A stretch of 64,000 nt of DNA from a bacterium (GCA_040755755.1 JBFLZW010000006.1:77982-141981); one strand, 5' to 3'; positions 45,491 to 55,373 are shown, numbered from the stretch's first letter. Notes: a model not told the origin generated them from the letters alone. Numbers and translations are program-made.

Positions 45491-46855
45491 ATGAAGGTTA
45501 AGATATCTACCAGCATCCACCATTTCAGTATGGAGAGCTCATTACTTCCCGTTTCGAGGGTATCATCCGCTGTGCTCGGCGGGTTTGTCCTGCTTGTTCA
45601 CCTGTTTTTCCCGGTTCGGGCCGGTGCACTGCCGAGCATGTGGCAGGTAAATTACGGCGGAAAGTTGGACGATTCGGCTCAGGCCGTTCAGCAGACTTCC
45701 GATGGCGGATATATTGTAGTTGGATGGACGAGGTCTTTTGGGGGAGATCAAGACTGCTACATCATAAAACTCAACAGCAATGGCGAAGAAGTCTGGCCGG
45801 AAACAAAGCGCTATGGGGGAAAAGGTAACCAGAGAGCTAACGCCGTTGTGCAGACTTCCAACGGCGGGTACATAATAGCCGGAGTAACGGATTCTACTGA
45901 GAGCGGGATGGAAGATTGCTACCTTATCAGGCTTGACCGGGATGGAAACAGAGTCGGCAATGATAAAACCTATGGTGGAAGCTCCGATGATTCAGCCAAC
46001 TCGATTCAGAAGACTTCCGATGGCAATTATATTATAGCTGGCTCGACGAAATCATTCGGGGGGCAAGACTGTTATATCGTAAAATTTGACAGCAATCTTC
46101 AAGAAATATGGTCCCGGCATTTTGGCACTGATGGTAACGATTCATTAAACTTCATTCAGGAGACTTCCGATCAGGGATTTATTGCGGCTGGATGGACACA
46201 ATCTTTCGAAGGCTCGAACAGGCGTTCCTCTGTTGTTAAACTTGGCAGTGACGGTAGTGTGAATTGGTATAGAACCTTCGGTGGCGGCATCCATGATGCA
46301 GCTTACTCGGTTGCGGAAATCAGCGGTGTCGGGTATTTGGTGGCCGGGGTGGCAAGCTCTCCCCCTACCGGAGATAACTGTTATGTCAGGAAACTGGACA
46401 AAAGCGGATCGTTTATCTGGGAAAAGACTTATGGCGGAAGCGGTGACGATGCGGCTTATTCCCTGCAACTGACTTCTGATGGCGGATATGTTCTTGCCGG
46501 AGAGAAAAGCTCTTCCGGTACTAATGGGAAAGACTGCTACTGTGTAAAGGTTGATTATTTGGGTGATACGGCCTGGGAAAAAACCTATGGCTGGAGCGGT
46601 GACGACATATGTTACTGCATCCAGCCGACTAAAGATGGCGGCTATGTCCTGGCGGGGGCTACTCTGACGGCAGCCTACGGTCTTGAACTTTATATTATCA
46701 AAACCGATTCCAAAGGCAATACCACGGCCAGACAAGGCGGTCCAGGTGGTAGTTCTTCCAGGAATTCCCCACCGAGTTATGTGAACCCGGATCAAATCTT
46801 TCATCTCGACTCAGGCGGCTGTTTCCTGCACAGCATTCTGCTGACCTGCCGGTAA
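45491..46855 (+). CDS. Exported beta-propeller-like repeat protein
   Basis: ATG 45491 follows GGGGGAGAAG; a GTG at 45470 is an alternative. The 454-residue chain has a signal-like segment (VLGGFVLLVHLFFPVRAGA) and seven repeats of about 50 residues of the form YGG..DDSAxxVQxTSDGGYIVxGWT...DCYxIKLNxxGE. This pattern is common in secreted propellers of gliding and anaerobic bacteria. The C-terminus GGPGGSSSRNSPPSYVNPDQ followed by a short GGCF-like tail differs from known sorting tags. Function is unknown; the patatin neighbour may be part of the same system. Confidence 0.7.
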   Translation: MKVKISTSIHHFSMESSLLPVSRVSSAVLGGFVLLVHLFFPVRAGALPSMWQVNYGGKLDDSAQAVQQTSDGGYIVVGWTRSFGGDQDCYIIKLNSNGEEVWPETKRYGGKGNQRANAVVQTSNGGYIIAGVTDSTESGMEDCYLIRLDRDGNRVGNDKTYGGSSDDSANSIQKTSDGNYIIAGSTKSFGGQDCYIVKFDSNLQEIWSRHFGTDGNDSLNFIQETSDQGFIAAGWTQSFEGSNRRSSVVKLGSDGSVNWYRTFGGGIHDAAYSVAEISGVGYLVAGVASSPPTGDNCYVRKLDKSGSFIWEKTYGGSGDDAAYSLQLTSDGGYVLAGEKSSSGTNGKDCYCVKVDYLGDTAWEKTYGWSGDDICYCIQPTKDGGYVLAGATLTAAYGLELYIIKTDSKGNTTARQGGPGGSSSRNSPPSYVNPDQIFHLDSGGCFLHSILLTCR

Positions 46856-46948
46856 TTGTCCGGCATGGCCTTTGATTCAGGTGATCGGTCGGGGAGTACG
46901 GGAGTACTCCCCCGATTCCTTCCTCGGTCATTCCCCGCTGCTGCCTGC

Positions 46949-47134
46949 TCACTCCGCCTCTGTCCCGGCCGCCAGCGGCGGTCCGATTGGCAGTCCTTCC
47001 TGCTGCATGATCTTCAGGGCATTGGTGGTTGGACAGACCCCTGGCCGGAGCCGATAGTCGAATTGCATCCGGTCGGTTTCTATTGACTTGTACATATTGC
47101 CGACTATATTATTTAGCTGAGGGACATTGTGCAT
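46949..47134 (-). pseudogene. 3' fragment of a MutS-family gene
   Basis: The frame contains DRMQFDYRLRPGVCPTTNAL and then KIMQQEGLPI, the typical end of membrane-type MutS-like ATPases. It has no start. The rest of the gene lies at 47884-49182; the gap holds a vapBC module on the opposite strand. Upstream of 46949 a GGGGAGTAC/GTACTCCCC hairpin lies near 46890-46911. Confidence 0.75.
47083..47110 (+). promoter_or_regulatory. Candidate promoter for vapBC
   Basis: TTGACT at 47083-47088, 16-base spacer and TATATT at 47105-47110, inside the MutS-fragment DNA. A GGAGAGG at 47146-47152 precedes vapB. Confidence 0.4.
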
Positions 47135-47160
47135 GAAAATGTAATGGAGAGGTATAATAC

Positions 47161-47361
47161 ATGGAAATTAATCTGGCAATAGACGATAAATTGCTGTCAG
47201 AAGCCCAGGAGGTCGGTGGGCATAAGGACCAAAAAGATATAGTAACGGAAGCACTCAAAGAATATATTCAGCGCCGAAAACAAAGGGAGATCATAGAACT
47301 ATTCGGTAAGATTGATTACGACCAGGATTACGACTATAAAAGTGGCAGGTTCCATAGATGA
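47161..47361 (+). CDS. vapB: VapB-type antitoxin
   Basis: The 66-residue protein begins MEINLAIDDKLLSEAQEVGG, a ribbon-helix-helix start, and ends with the toxin-binding segment FGKIDYDQDYDYKSGRFHR. GGAGAGG is eight bases before the ATG. Overlap ATGA with vapC. It likely represses the operon. It lies inside a MutS-family gene on the opposite strand. Confidence 0.85.
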   Translation: MEINLAIDDKLLSEAQEVGGHKDQKDIVTEALKEYIQRRKQREIIELFGKIDYDQDYDYKSGRFHR

Positions 47362-47795
47362 GAGTATTAGTGGATACTTCTATCTGGTCTTTAGCCTTCA
47401 GGCGGAATAAAAATATCAGCATTGAAGAAGCAGGTTTAATCAAGGAACTTGTCAGAATTATTCAGGAAATGAAAGCTGCAATCATAGGCCCCATCAGGCA
47501 AGAATTGTTATCGGGTATTTCTGCCCCTGAGCAATATAAAACTCTCAGGGATAAGCTCAGAGCGTTTGAAGACATGCCTATAGATTCAGATGATTATGAG
47601 GTAGCAGCAGATTTCTTTAATAGATGCCGTAAGAAAGGTATTCAAGGTTCGCACATCGATTTTTTAATCTGTGCAGTAGCCTGCCGGAATAATATGCCAC
47701 TTTTTACTCTTGATAAGGATTTTGAGCTCTACTCAAGGCATGTGGAAGTTTCTCTTTACATCCCGAATCCTCCGAAAGATAGGTCTTCGTCTTAA
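47358..47795 (+). CDS. vapC: VapC-type PIN ribonuclease toxin
   Basis: The 145-residue PIN protein has the acidic residues in LVDTSIW (Asp6), RQELLSGI (Glu), SHIDFLICAVA (Asp) and TLDKDF (Asp). It cleaves RNA when free of VapB. Gene order and overlap match vapBC operons. Downstream the sequence becomes MutS-family remnant. Confidence 0.9.
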   Translation: MRVLVDTSIWSLAFRRNKNISIEEAGLIKELVRIIQEMKAAIIGPIRQELLSGISAPEQYKTLRDKLRAFEDMPIDSDDYEVAADFFNRCRKKGIQGSHIDFLICAVACRNNMPLFTLDKDFELYSRHVEVSLYIPNPPKDRSSS

Positions 47796-47883
47796 GTGGT
47801 CCTCTCGCTAACATGGCGAGGGAACTACGCGGCCGGTTAAATAAAAGCCCCCTCACCCATCCCACACTGTTGCCTCTGCTCAC

Positions 47884-49182
47884 TCCGATGATTCTCTCCC
47901 GGTTGTTGGTTCCCCGGAAAATTTCGTCGATGAGGGCCAGGACAGGGGGAGCGCTCCAATCCCCGGCAGCTTCGAGAATGCTTTTCAGCAGCTTGACCTC
48001 CGCGTAAAAGGAGGACAGACCCTCGGTTACCGAGTCATTCATCTTGAGGCATCCGTGAATTCGCAGCCATGAGGATCGGAAGGCTGACGCGCAGACAAAA
48101 CCTCCGGCCTGGGCAAGACAAAGGTTAATGCCCAGGGTTTTTAAAAAGGTGCTCTTGCCGGACATGTTCGATCCGGTAACCAGGGCCAGGCTGCCAAGGC
48201 CCCTCAGGGAAAAGTCATTGGTCTTTCGCTGCCCGGCGGGAATACAGGGATGCCCCAGCCCTTTGACCATCAAGATGGGGGAGGGTGGAGTCAGGATTGT
48301 TGCTGGCCAGGGTAGCCAGGGCTGAGGCTGCTTCCACTTCTCCCAGGGTCTCCAGCCAGAGGGGAATTTCCTGCGTGAGATGCCGGCTGAGCTCCTCCCA
48401 TCGGCAGACGAAAAAAAAGGTCCAGGGGCAGAGCGGGTTGACTCTCCGGTGAACCAGGGCGTTGCCCTGAATACTGAGCGCATCGCATACCCGCCCGATC
48501 CGCTTCAGATAGCCTGAAGGGCGGCTTTGTGCATTCTGGAAGCAGGCACAGCAGCGGGCCAGTTCCGGGTTTTTCTCCGCTTTGACCTTTCGCTCAAGAT
48601 GCCGGAAAACCGCCTCAAGCCTGCGGAATTCCAGGTGCAGGGAGGTGGCGCGGCTGAATACCGGTGCCAGAGAGGGCAGGGAGGTGAAGAATATCAGGAG
48701 GTAGGCAAGGTATGTGCTGCCCCAGAGAACAGCCGGAAGGGAAAACCGGTACCAGCCCCCAAAGAGCAGGATGGAAAGCAGCCACAAGGCAGCTTCCCAT
48801 TTCAGCACCTTGGGAATCCAGGGGGCGAGTGAGTGCTGCAAGCGGGCGAGAATCTCCTGGCCGTTGATCTCCCTTGCCGCAGCCGCCGGATTTTCTCACT
48901 CAGCCGCTCATAACGGACAACCAGAAAGATAAAGGCCACCAGGCAGAGCACAAGCGCTGCGTACCATACGGGCCGCAAGGAAGGCTGGAACAGGGCTACC
49001 CGAATAAACAGCAGGGCAAGAGCAAAGGTGAGGATCCGCCACCTGACCAGCCTGCGGCTGGCGCTTTCGGCTTGAGTGAGCCTGCGGTCAAGGAAGCTCT
49101 TTTTTAGTTCCCGCAATATGTTTTTTCCTTCTTCACTAAGATTAATACTGTTAAAGCTGTTTCTGCTGTTAACCATCGCCAT
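47884..49182 (-). pseudogene. 5' part of a MutS-family membrane-associated ATPase, frameshifted and interrupted
   Basis: Frame one (49182 to about 48872) has two hydrophobic helices (ALLFIRVALFQPSLRPVWYA and ALVLCLVAFIFLVV). The match moves to a second frame at INGQEILARLQHSLAPW and continues with hydrophobic helices to ASNNPDSTLP. A third frame then gives VKGLGHPCIPAGQ, Walker A VTGSNMSGKSTFLKTLG and LALIDEIFRGTNNRERIIG. The second shift is at a run of five C's (about 48275). After IIG the sequence diverges at about 47884, where the vapBC insert begins. The domain between the N-terminal helices and INGQEIL seems shorter than in full-length relatives. Confidence 0.75.
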
Positions 49183-49196
49183 GCCCAGGCCTTTAT

Positions 49197-49353
49197 CTCT
49201 CTACCGGACACTTTTGAGGTAACGACCGCGAATGAACGCGAACTGAACAAAGAGGACTCGATAATGAAGGCAAATCAAAAGAATTTATCAGCGTCTATTC
49301 GTGTGCATTCGCGGTTGATTACAGGAATTGAAAAAAAAGTGTCCGGTAGCGAA
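49197..49353. mobile_element. MITE-like element with 8-bp target duplication
   Basis: CTACCGGACACTTTT (49201-49215) is exactly inverted at 49335-49349. Inside, ACCGCGAATG (49225-49234) is inverted at 49306-49315. Direct repeats GCCTTTAT at 49189-49196 and 49354-49361 flank the element as a target-site duplication would. It has no open frame, so a transposase must act in trans if mobile. Confidence 0.75.
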
Positions 49354-49436
49354 GCCTTTATTAAGGTTATACAATCAGGATAGTGACAACATCTTATAAA
49401 GTCAAGTAAATTAAACATGCGCGGATGTTCCCCCTG

Positions 49437-52004
49437 TCAGTCCATAACCATGTGGTCTGAGTGTGTACGTTTTTTGGAAGATCCGCTGTAGCGAGAAAAA
49501 GGTATGAAATTTTTTTTAGCCAGACTAGTAAACACCCAAAATTCTATTTCGCTGAGCCATCGCTGATATTCATCCGGAACCGAACTGGTATAGCCTAAAG
49601 ACTCGTCCCTGAAAAGATGCGAGGCGGTAAAAACGGCAACTAATCCTGCTCCATACTTTTTGACAGATAAAATGGAATTCCTCTTTTGATCGGTCAGCAG
49701 GGGAATTCCTCCTTTAACCCGGCAGGCCCGCTCAAATTCTCCAAGGGGTGTGGAAAGCTGATCAAATATCTCTCCCCTGACTATGATGGTCCGATGGTCA
49801 ATTGTCATGTCGAATTCCTGCAATATCTGGTTTGCTGTTGATCCTCGATTGTAGGGACTGTCCATCAGGAGCAATCGGCCCCCCCGAAGGAGATAGTTTT
49901 TCAATTCCGCTATTTCTCCGGAGTCGAAGCCTTTAACCGGATCGACGATAACCACCGCTTTCCCTTGCTTCAGAGCCTCTTCCAACGAGAATTTCAGACA
50001 GGGAATATATCCCAGGCGCTGTATCCAGACAAAAAAGGTAAGAAAGCTTTTATCCGACAGCTCGGCCAGACGACTGACAGGCAAAAAGGATGAAGAGTGC
50101 TCGGATTCCAGGGCCACTCGGAAAAAATCTCTTCGGGCTTTTGGATATGCGTAATTTTTCCGGTTCAGCAGATGAGCCGCTGTCACTCCCAGGACCAGCC
50201 CAGCTATTCCAAAGATGAATAAAACTCCAGGGAGCTCTTCCCTGCACGGTCTCCCTGGAGTCAAGAGGCAGAGCAGGCACCCAAGGCTTAGCAGGGAAAG
50301 GATAAGGCTGACCTTTCCATATCGATTCATCCGGTTAAGCCATTCCATCGATCCCAGGAGCAGTTCGGGTTTGCCGGGAATGAACATGAAGAAGTTGGAA
50401 AAGCAGGTACTGTCAGAATAGGCCAGGACCCTCCCTGCCTTGTAATGCAAGGCTGCCGCCTGGGTGAAAAGCCCGAATTCATAATCGGGATCTTCTTCGG
50501 CAGCAGGGAAAAAATTTTTCCGGGAATAATCAAGGTAGTGGTTGCGGAGTCCATAGCCAGTCATGATGGACATTGCTGTCAGCGGTATTGAAAGAGTACA
50601 GGAGGAGCCGAATAAGAACATGGGAACGTGCTGAACTATCGGATGAGGGAGAATGGCCGGCTTTCGATAGAGGGAAAGTTGATAGGTGGGCAGATCATAG
50701 GTGACATCATACCGGAAGCGAAGGTTAAATCTTGCGGCTACTTTATTTAAATAGGTGCTCATGCCGAAAACATTGGTATGATCACCGATAAGAAAAAGGC
50801 CTCCCCCTCGGGCTACAAAATTCTGGATGGCATCTGCCTCCTCATCGGAATAGTCCCGGGTAGGTGTTTTCAAAATCAGGATATCGGTATCGGCTAATAC
50901 ATGAGGGGTCAGGGGTTGGTAGTTCTTTTTTACCTGAGGATAAAAGTAGGTTAAATACTCACTCAGGCAGTAAAAATTGTAATCTGTCCTCTTGCCGAAA
51001 ATCTGAGTGTCAAATTTTTCATCCGTCCACTCCCAATTGCTATGTTCTTCATCGATAAGAATTCTGCCCGGCTTTTTAATTCCCGGATCGTGGAAACCAA
51101 TGGCCAGGATTAAAAAGAGAGAGCATAAAAAGACCCCACTGCCAAACCGGAGAGATTTCCGGTTAAGGGAAAACCCCGGGCGCACAAATGAAGGCGGTTG
51201 GATTACGTTTTCACTCTGCGGGGGAAAGGGTAAAAGTTCGATCAGGAGAAAGGTGAGGGGAAGAAAACTCAAAGAGGTAATTATCGATGACCAGAAAATT
51301 GCCTGGTTATTAGTTTCAATGCTGATGACAAGAAGAATGAGAAAACGAAAGATGCAGTATCCACAAATGATAAGAAGAAATTTTCCCATCCGGTTTCGTT
51401 TCTGGCCGGTTGCGAAAAGAAGCATAAATCCACCGGACAGATAGAGGAGGAAGGGGAAAAATCCCAATCTCTCCAGGGTGATTGAGAACTTTGCTGTCGT
51501 ATTCACGGTCTGGACGAACAATGAACCATCGCTTAAACTGATCCGCAGCCCTGCAGCCTTAAGGATCGGATAGACCAGGGGCTGGAGGGCCGGAATCTGA
51601 TGATATCGCGCTCCGAAGTAATACCCCAGCGGCAGAGCAGCAAGCTGGACCAGTAACACCAGAGCACAGAGAATACACGAACCAGCCGCACCGGAGAGAA
51701 AGGAAAGCCTCCGACGGCTGAGTTGATCCAGAACAAGGCCGAGGATAAGCAGAGCCGGAGCTATCCTGGTAAATTTCGGCAGGATAAGGATGAGACCAGC
51801 CAGGGCAGGGAGGCTGAGGTATAAGCCGGCGACCGGGGAAGTAATTTCACTTTTCCTGCTTCTCCTGGTGGCGATCACCACTCCCAGGCTGACAGCCAGG
51901 GCTACTGCTCCCATACCCCAGAGAGGTGCAGGCGGTACAAACACTGACCACAGAAACAGCCAACTGGAAGCAAGAAACCAGAGAACCAGCCACAAGAGAT
52001 TCAT
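49437..52004 (-). CDS. Large membrane protein with two GATase-like domains (A)
   Basis: This 855-residue protein has about seven hydrophobic segments in the first 265 residues. A soluble segment from about 300 to 560 follows (KPGRILIDEEHSNWEWTDEK, FVARGGGLFLIGDHTN), resembling a class I glutamine-amidotransferase-like/DUF4350 fold. A hydrophobic pair at 570-625 and a second similar domain (LLRGGRLLLMDSPYNRGSTA) follow. No amidotransferase cysteine motif is visible. It starts seven bases after a paralogous gene. Such proteins are known near polysaccharide or gliding genes, but no role is established. Confidence 0.65.
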   Translation of the reverse strand: MNLLWLVLWFLASSWLFLWSVFVPPAPLWGMGAVALAVSLGVVIATRRSRKSEITSPVAGLYLSLPALAGLILILPKFTRIAPALLILGLVLDQLSRRRLSFLSGAAGSCILCALVLLVQLAALPLGYYFGARYHQIPALQPLVYPILKAAGLRISLSDGSLFVQTVNTTAKFSITLERLGFFPFLLYLSGGFMLLFATGQKRNRMGKFLLIICGYCIFRFLILLVISIETNNQAIFWSSIITSLSFLPLTFLLIELLPFPPQSENVIQPPSFVRPGFSLNRKSLRFGSGVFLCSLFLILAIGFHDPGIKKPGRILIDEEHSNWEWTDEKFDTQIFGKRTDYNFYCLSEYLTYFYPQVKKNYQPLTPHVLADTDILILKTPTRDYSDEEADAIQNFVARGGGLFLIGDHTNVFGMSTYLNKVAARFNLRFRYDVTYDLPTYQLSLYRKPAILPHPIVQHVPMFLFGSSCTLSIPLTAMSIMTGYGLRNHYLDYSRKNFFPAAEEDPDYEFGLFTQAAALHYKAGRVLAYSDSTCFSNFFMFIPGKPELLLGSMEWLNRMNRYGKVSLILSLLSLGCLLCLLTPGRPCREELPGVLFIFGIAGLVLGVTAAHLLNRKNYAYPKARRDFFRVALESEHSSSFLPVSRLAELSDKSFLTFFVWIQRLGYIPCLKFSLEEALKQGKAVVIVDPVKGFDSGEIAELKNYLLRGGRLLLMDSPYNRGSTANQILQEFDMTIDHRTIIVRGEIFDQLSTPLGEFERACRVKGGIPLLTDQKRNSILSVKKYGAGLVAVFTASHLFRDESLGYTSSVPDEYQRWLSEIEFWVFTSLAKKNFIPFSRYSGSSKKRTHSDHMVMD

Positions 52005-52011
52005 CTTATCG

Positions 52012-54468
52012 CTATCCTCTTGAAATCTCTTTGATTACATCTCGGAAGAAAAAGATATTGCCTTCCTGAAAGCAGTTGTTTCCATGTTCAAGATTTCGAT
52101 TGAGTAAAAAGCGGGTATCCGGGATTACGAGAATTCCTCCCTGTCCATACCTTCGGAAAACCACCAGGGGATACTCTCCTTTCTGAAGGAAAATCCTCGT
52201 CCGATCCCTTATCCGCTTCTCAATTCGGATGGGCCAGGCATCTTGAAATTGCACCTCATAATTCCCATAGTTACCCTTGACCGGTCCAAGGGGAACGTTA
52301 GCCAGAGATAGTCCCAAATCTCCCCAAAATGACCTGCTCGCCTCCTTGATTGTCCAGCCTGCTGTCCAGATAAGAAGACCTCCCTTTTCCATAAAAGCTC
52401 GAAGAGCCTTTTCTTCTTTCCGGGAAAAGCATTGCGTGGGATTAATGAAAATCCCCAGGTCTGACTTGTCCAGGAGATTGAAATCGAGCCTTTTGGTGAT
52501 GAAGGGAGTATAGCGGTTTCTCATCAGATTATAAGCCAGTCCATCGAGAGAGTTTTTTTGCCATCCGGTCACATCGAAGAATTCACCATGAGAGTTATCA
52601 ATACAGGCCACCAGAGCTTTGGCCTTATGGCGGGGACATCGGCCAGGTTGATGAAAAAAACGGGCTGGTGCCTGAAAGAGATAGAGGCTGCAAACCAGCC
52701 AGAGAACGGCGATCGGGGGATATTCATACCAGGCCAGCACCAGGAAAAAGAGAAATACAAGCCAGAGAATGTACCGAAGGCAGGTGCTCCTTTCCGGGAG
52801 ACTTTCTTCAGTCAGCCATCGGAAGATATCCTGGATGAACTGCTGATTGTAGAGCAGGGACCCGTTTTGTAAACTGGAAGTATCTCCGAATACGAGAACC
52901 TTTCCCTGTCCGAATCTGGCTTCAGCCGCCAGAACGACATCTCCCAGCCATTCTGTTTTCTGATACCAGAGATCGCCCAGGAAACCATCCCGGCTGTTGG
53001 TTCTGTCACCGGCATCGGAAAAAGCCCTTTTCCCGATCAGAATCGGATTGGCGGGATAGTACACGGCTAATGATGCGCCGGTCCAGATCTGGACATCGTT
53101 TTCCGTGATAACCTGTTCTGTTATGCGGTGTGGCCGTATTTCCATACAATCTTGCCAGGATGAGATAAAGGGTCTGGCACTGTCAAACTGAAAGGAAATG
53201 GGTAGAGGTTGTAAAAGATCATTCAAGGGCTCCCGGATAAAACCAAAACCGGTATGATCTCCCATGACCAGCAGGCTTCCCCCTGCCTTTATATAGTGGT
53301 GAATCGCTTTCCTGGTTGGCTCATCAAATCCTTCCATGAGATTGATAATAACGAGGGCATTGAATTTTTTGAGTTTTTCTTCAGTGATTACCCTGTCGAC
53401 CTGCACCGTATAACCCAATGAGCTTAAAAGGTCCGGTAAGCTGCCGAACATTCCCCCGCTTCTCTCCCCATAATATCCAAACTTTGGAACAGACCAATCC
53501 AGATTATCGTAGATCAAAATCGTTTTGTCATCCGGAGGTGAAAAGTGGCAGATTTTCCATCTGTCCCACATAATCAGCGAGCATAAAAGAAGGAAAACCG
53601 CGGCAAGCCACCCTATGATGCTTCTTGTGCTTTTCGATGACCGATTCGGGTGAAGGTTCACGGGAAGGAGTCTTCTGCTGATAAAATAGAGAGGGATCAG
53701 GAATATCAGAAAAGCGAGCCAGTGGGTTTCAAAGGGAGTGAGCAGGGAGGATGCCTCGTATATATTGAGCCGGATGCGGGAAAAGACAACCTGTTGTCCA
53801 AAAAGATAGATTGTCAGGCTGGCCAGGATAAGAAGGAGAAAGAATCCAGAAGCAGCCAGAATGTCGGTAAGCTTTTCCTTCCCGGCCATCGAGACCTGCA
53901 CAATGAGAACCAGAACATACAAGATACCGGGTATCAGGATAAAAAAACCGGAAGAATGATGTCCAAAGAGCATTTCCTGCCTTGTCAGGGCTCCGATAAG
54001 GTTCATCAGCAGATGATTCGCCCCTTTCACCCCGTACCAGACCAGGGTGCTATGACTGTATCCATAATCAAATAAAGCCACCAATCCGGTAGTGGCCATA
54101 CAAGCATGGATCTGGCCCTGATCCCCTTCCCTTGCGCCGAGGGCCATCAAACACTCCAGTGCACAAACCAATCCAATAAACCCGGCTCCCGATGAAAAAA
54201 GGAAGAGCAGCATCCAGGCAAAACTGAGTGCAGCCAGGATATAACTTTGAAAGAGAGCTCTTTTTTTGAACCGCCAATTTTCCCGGAGTATGGAGGCGAC
54301 TAAAACCATTCCGAGAAAACAGGAAGTCATTCTGGCTGTCGGATCGCCAAAGTAAAGCAGATTGCCCAGATTAATATTTACCAGAGCAAGAAACAGGGCT
54401 ATCCGGGAAAAAGCAGGAAAAGGTTTTCTTGAACCGGTATGACCGGAAATTTTTAAACACTTCACCAT
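52012..54468 (-). CDS. Large membrane protein with two GATase-like domains (B)
   Basis: The 818-residue protein has the same plan as its downstream neighbour: hydrophobic helices over the first 290 residues, a GATase-like domain at about 305-525 (TILIYDNLDWSVPKFGYYGE, IKAGGSLLVMGDHTGFG), two more hydrophobic segments and a second domain (MEKGGLLIWTAGWTIKEASR). Similar order and motifs suggest gene duplication and a heterodimer. No catalytic Cys-His-Glu triad is evident. The 5' side is separated from the Cys-rich gene by a strong terminator. Confidence 0.65.
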   Translation of the reverse strand: MVKCLKISGHTGSRKPFPAFSRIALFLALVNINLGNLLYFGDPTARMTSCFLGMVLVASILRENWRFKKRALFQSYILAALSFAWMLLFLFSSGAGFIGLVCALECLMALGAREGDQGQIHACMATTGLVALFDYGYSHSTLVWYGVKGANHLLMNLIGALTRQEMLFGHHSSGFFILIPGILYVLVLIVQVSMAGKEKLTDILAASGFFLLLILASLTIYLFGQQVVFSRIRLNIYEASSLLTPFETHWLAFLIFLIPLYFISRRLLPVNLHPNRSSKSTRSIIGWLAAVFLLLCSLIMWDRWKICHFSPPDDKTILIYDNLDWSVPKFGYYGERSGGMFGSLPDLLSSLGYTVQVDRVITEEKLKKFNALVIINLMEGFDEPTRKAIHHYIKAGGSLLVMGDHTGFGFIREPLNDLLQPLPISFQFDSARPFISSWQDCMEIRPHRITEQVITENDVQIWTGASLAVYYPANPILIGKRAFSDAGDRTNSRDGFLGDLWYQKTEWLGDVVLAAEARFGQGKVLVFGDTSSLQNGSLLYNQQFIQDIFRWLTEESLPERSTCLRYILWLVFLFFLVLAWYEYPPIAVLWLVCSLYLFQAPARFFHQPGRCPRHKAKALVACIDNSHGEFFDVTGWQKNSLDGLAYNLMRNRYTPFITKRLDFNLLDKSDLGIFINPTQCFSRKEEKALRAFMEKGGLLIWTAGWTIKEASRSFWGDLGLSLANVPLGPVKGNYGNYEVQFQDAWPIRIEKRIRDRTRIFLQKGEYPLVVFRRYGQGGILVIPDTRFLLNRNLEHGNNCFQEGNIFFFRDVIKEISRG

Positions 54469-54506
54469 ACGGGCATACAGATGAGCAGATTTACCTGATA
54501 AAAACC

Positions 54507-54548
54507 GAGAGCCTCCCTGACTCTACCCATAGAGTCAGGGAGGCTCTC
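54507..54548 (-). terminator. Perfect 18-bp hairpin terminator
   Basis: GAGAGCCTCCCTGACTCT (54507-54524) is exactly inverted at 54531-54548 with loop ACCCAT. On the minus strand GGTTTTTAT follows. It ends transcription from the Cys-rich gene. Confidence 0.9.
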
Positions 54549-54580
54549 AGCCGGTGAAAACATATAAGTTAAGCTGCGTA

Positions 54581-55207
54581 TTAAAAAATAGTTAAGGTAA
54601 TTGGCTTTCCGTTTTCCTGAGCCAGGCGATTCAGATTATCCACCTCGGCACAGGGTGAAGGATGATGTCGGCAGAACCAGCCGCTCCTGCAGGTAGATCG
54701 AAGTCCGCAGGTGACGCTGCAGGTTCTCCCGATCAGGGTAGGGAAAGCATGAGTACACGTAAAACCTCGACAGGTTGATCCCCAAAAGGTAGGCCAGCAA
54801 GAAAACAGAAGACTTTGAGGGTCTTGCGCTCTGTTTGCTGCACCCACATACAGCACGGGATTCTTGATTACGCTTTTCACTGTGTGACCTAAGAGCAAAA
54901 GAGACAAGAGTTTTGCCTTGTTCACATCTTCGAGGAAAGTTTCAAAATCGTAACTTATCTCCCTGTCAAAGGCAAAAGGACCTTCATCCTCTTCTATCCT
55001 GCTTCGGCTTTGGACTACCCCCGACTTTTTGCCAATTTTTCTGGTACCGGCATTAAACTCTCGCAATGTTTCCTGTAATGACTCTTCAAACAGTGGAGAT
55101 GATCGGGTATCTTTTGCATGGACAAGCCTGCTGCTGCCTGTCGTGAGAAGAAAAATCGAAATTCCGAGGGAAATAAGTGTATAGCTGGTACGATTTTGAA
55201 ATTTCAT
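54581..55207 (-). CDS. Exported Cys-rich protein of unknown function
   Basis: ATG 55207 follows AGAGGAGAATTAAA. The 208-residue product has a signal peptide (TLISLGISIFLLTTGSSRLV) and a charged middle. The last 80 residues carry eight cysteines in a spacing that includes WGSTCRGFTC, IGRTCSVTC and LRSTCRSGWFC. Disulphide bonds are likely. It ends in a Leu/Ile-rich strand. It lies just downstream of the Wzc-like gene, on the same strand, and is followed by a strong terminator, so it may be the last gene of the polysaccharide operon. Confidence 0.65.
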   Translation of the reverse strand: MKFQNRTSYTLISLGISIFLLTTGSSRLVHAKDTRSSPLFEESLQETLREFNAGTRKIGKKSGVVQSRSRIEEDEGPFAFDREISYDFETFLEDVNKAKLLSLLLLGHTVKSVIKNPVLYVGAANRAQDPQSLLFSCWPTFWGSTCRGFTCTHAFPTLIGRTCSVTCGLRSTCRSGWFCRHHPSPCAEVDNLNRLAQENGKPITLTIF

Positions 55208-55373
55208 TTTAATTCTCCTCTGGAGGTTATTATAAGTAATATAAGATAGAATGCTTCGAAAAATTTTAAGATCTTCGCTCTAGTACGGGATTTAGAGGTA
55301 AAACAGAATAAAGCAATGTTAATAAATCGGCAGGATTTTTAAATTTCAATTACACCCATCAGCTCACTTCCCC

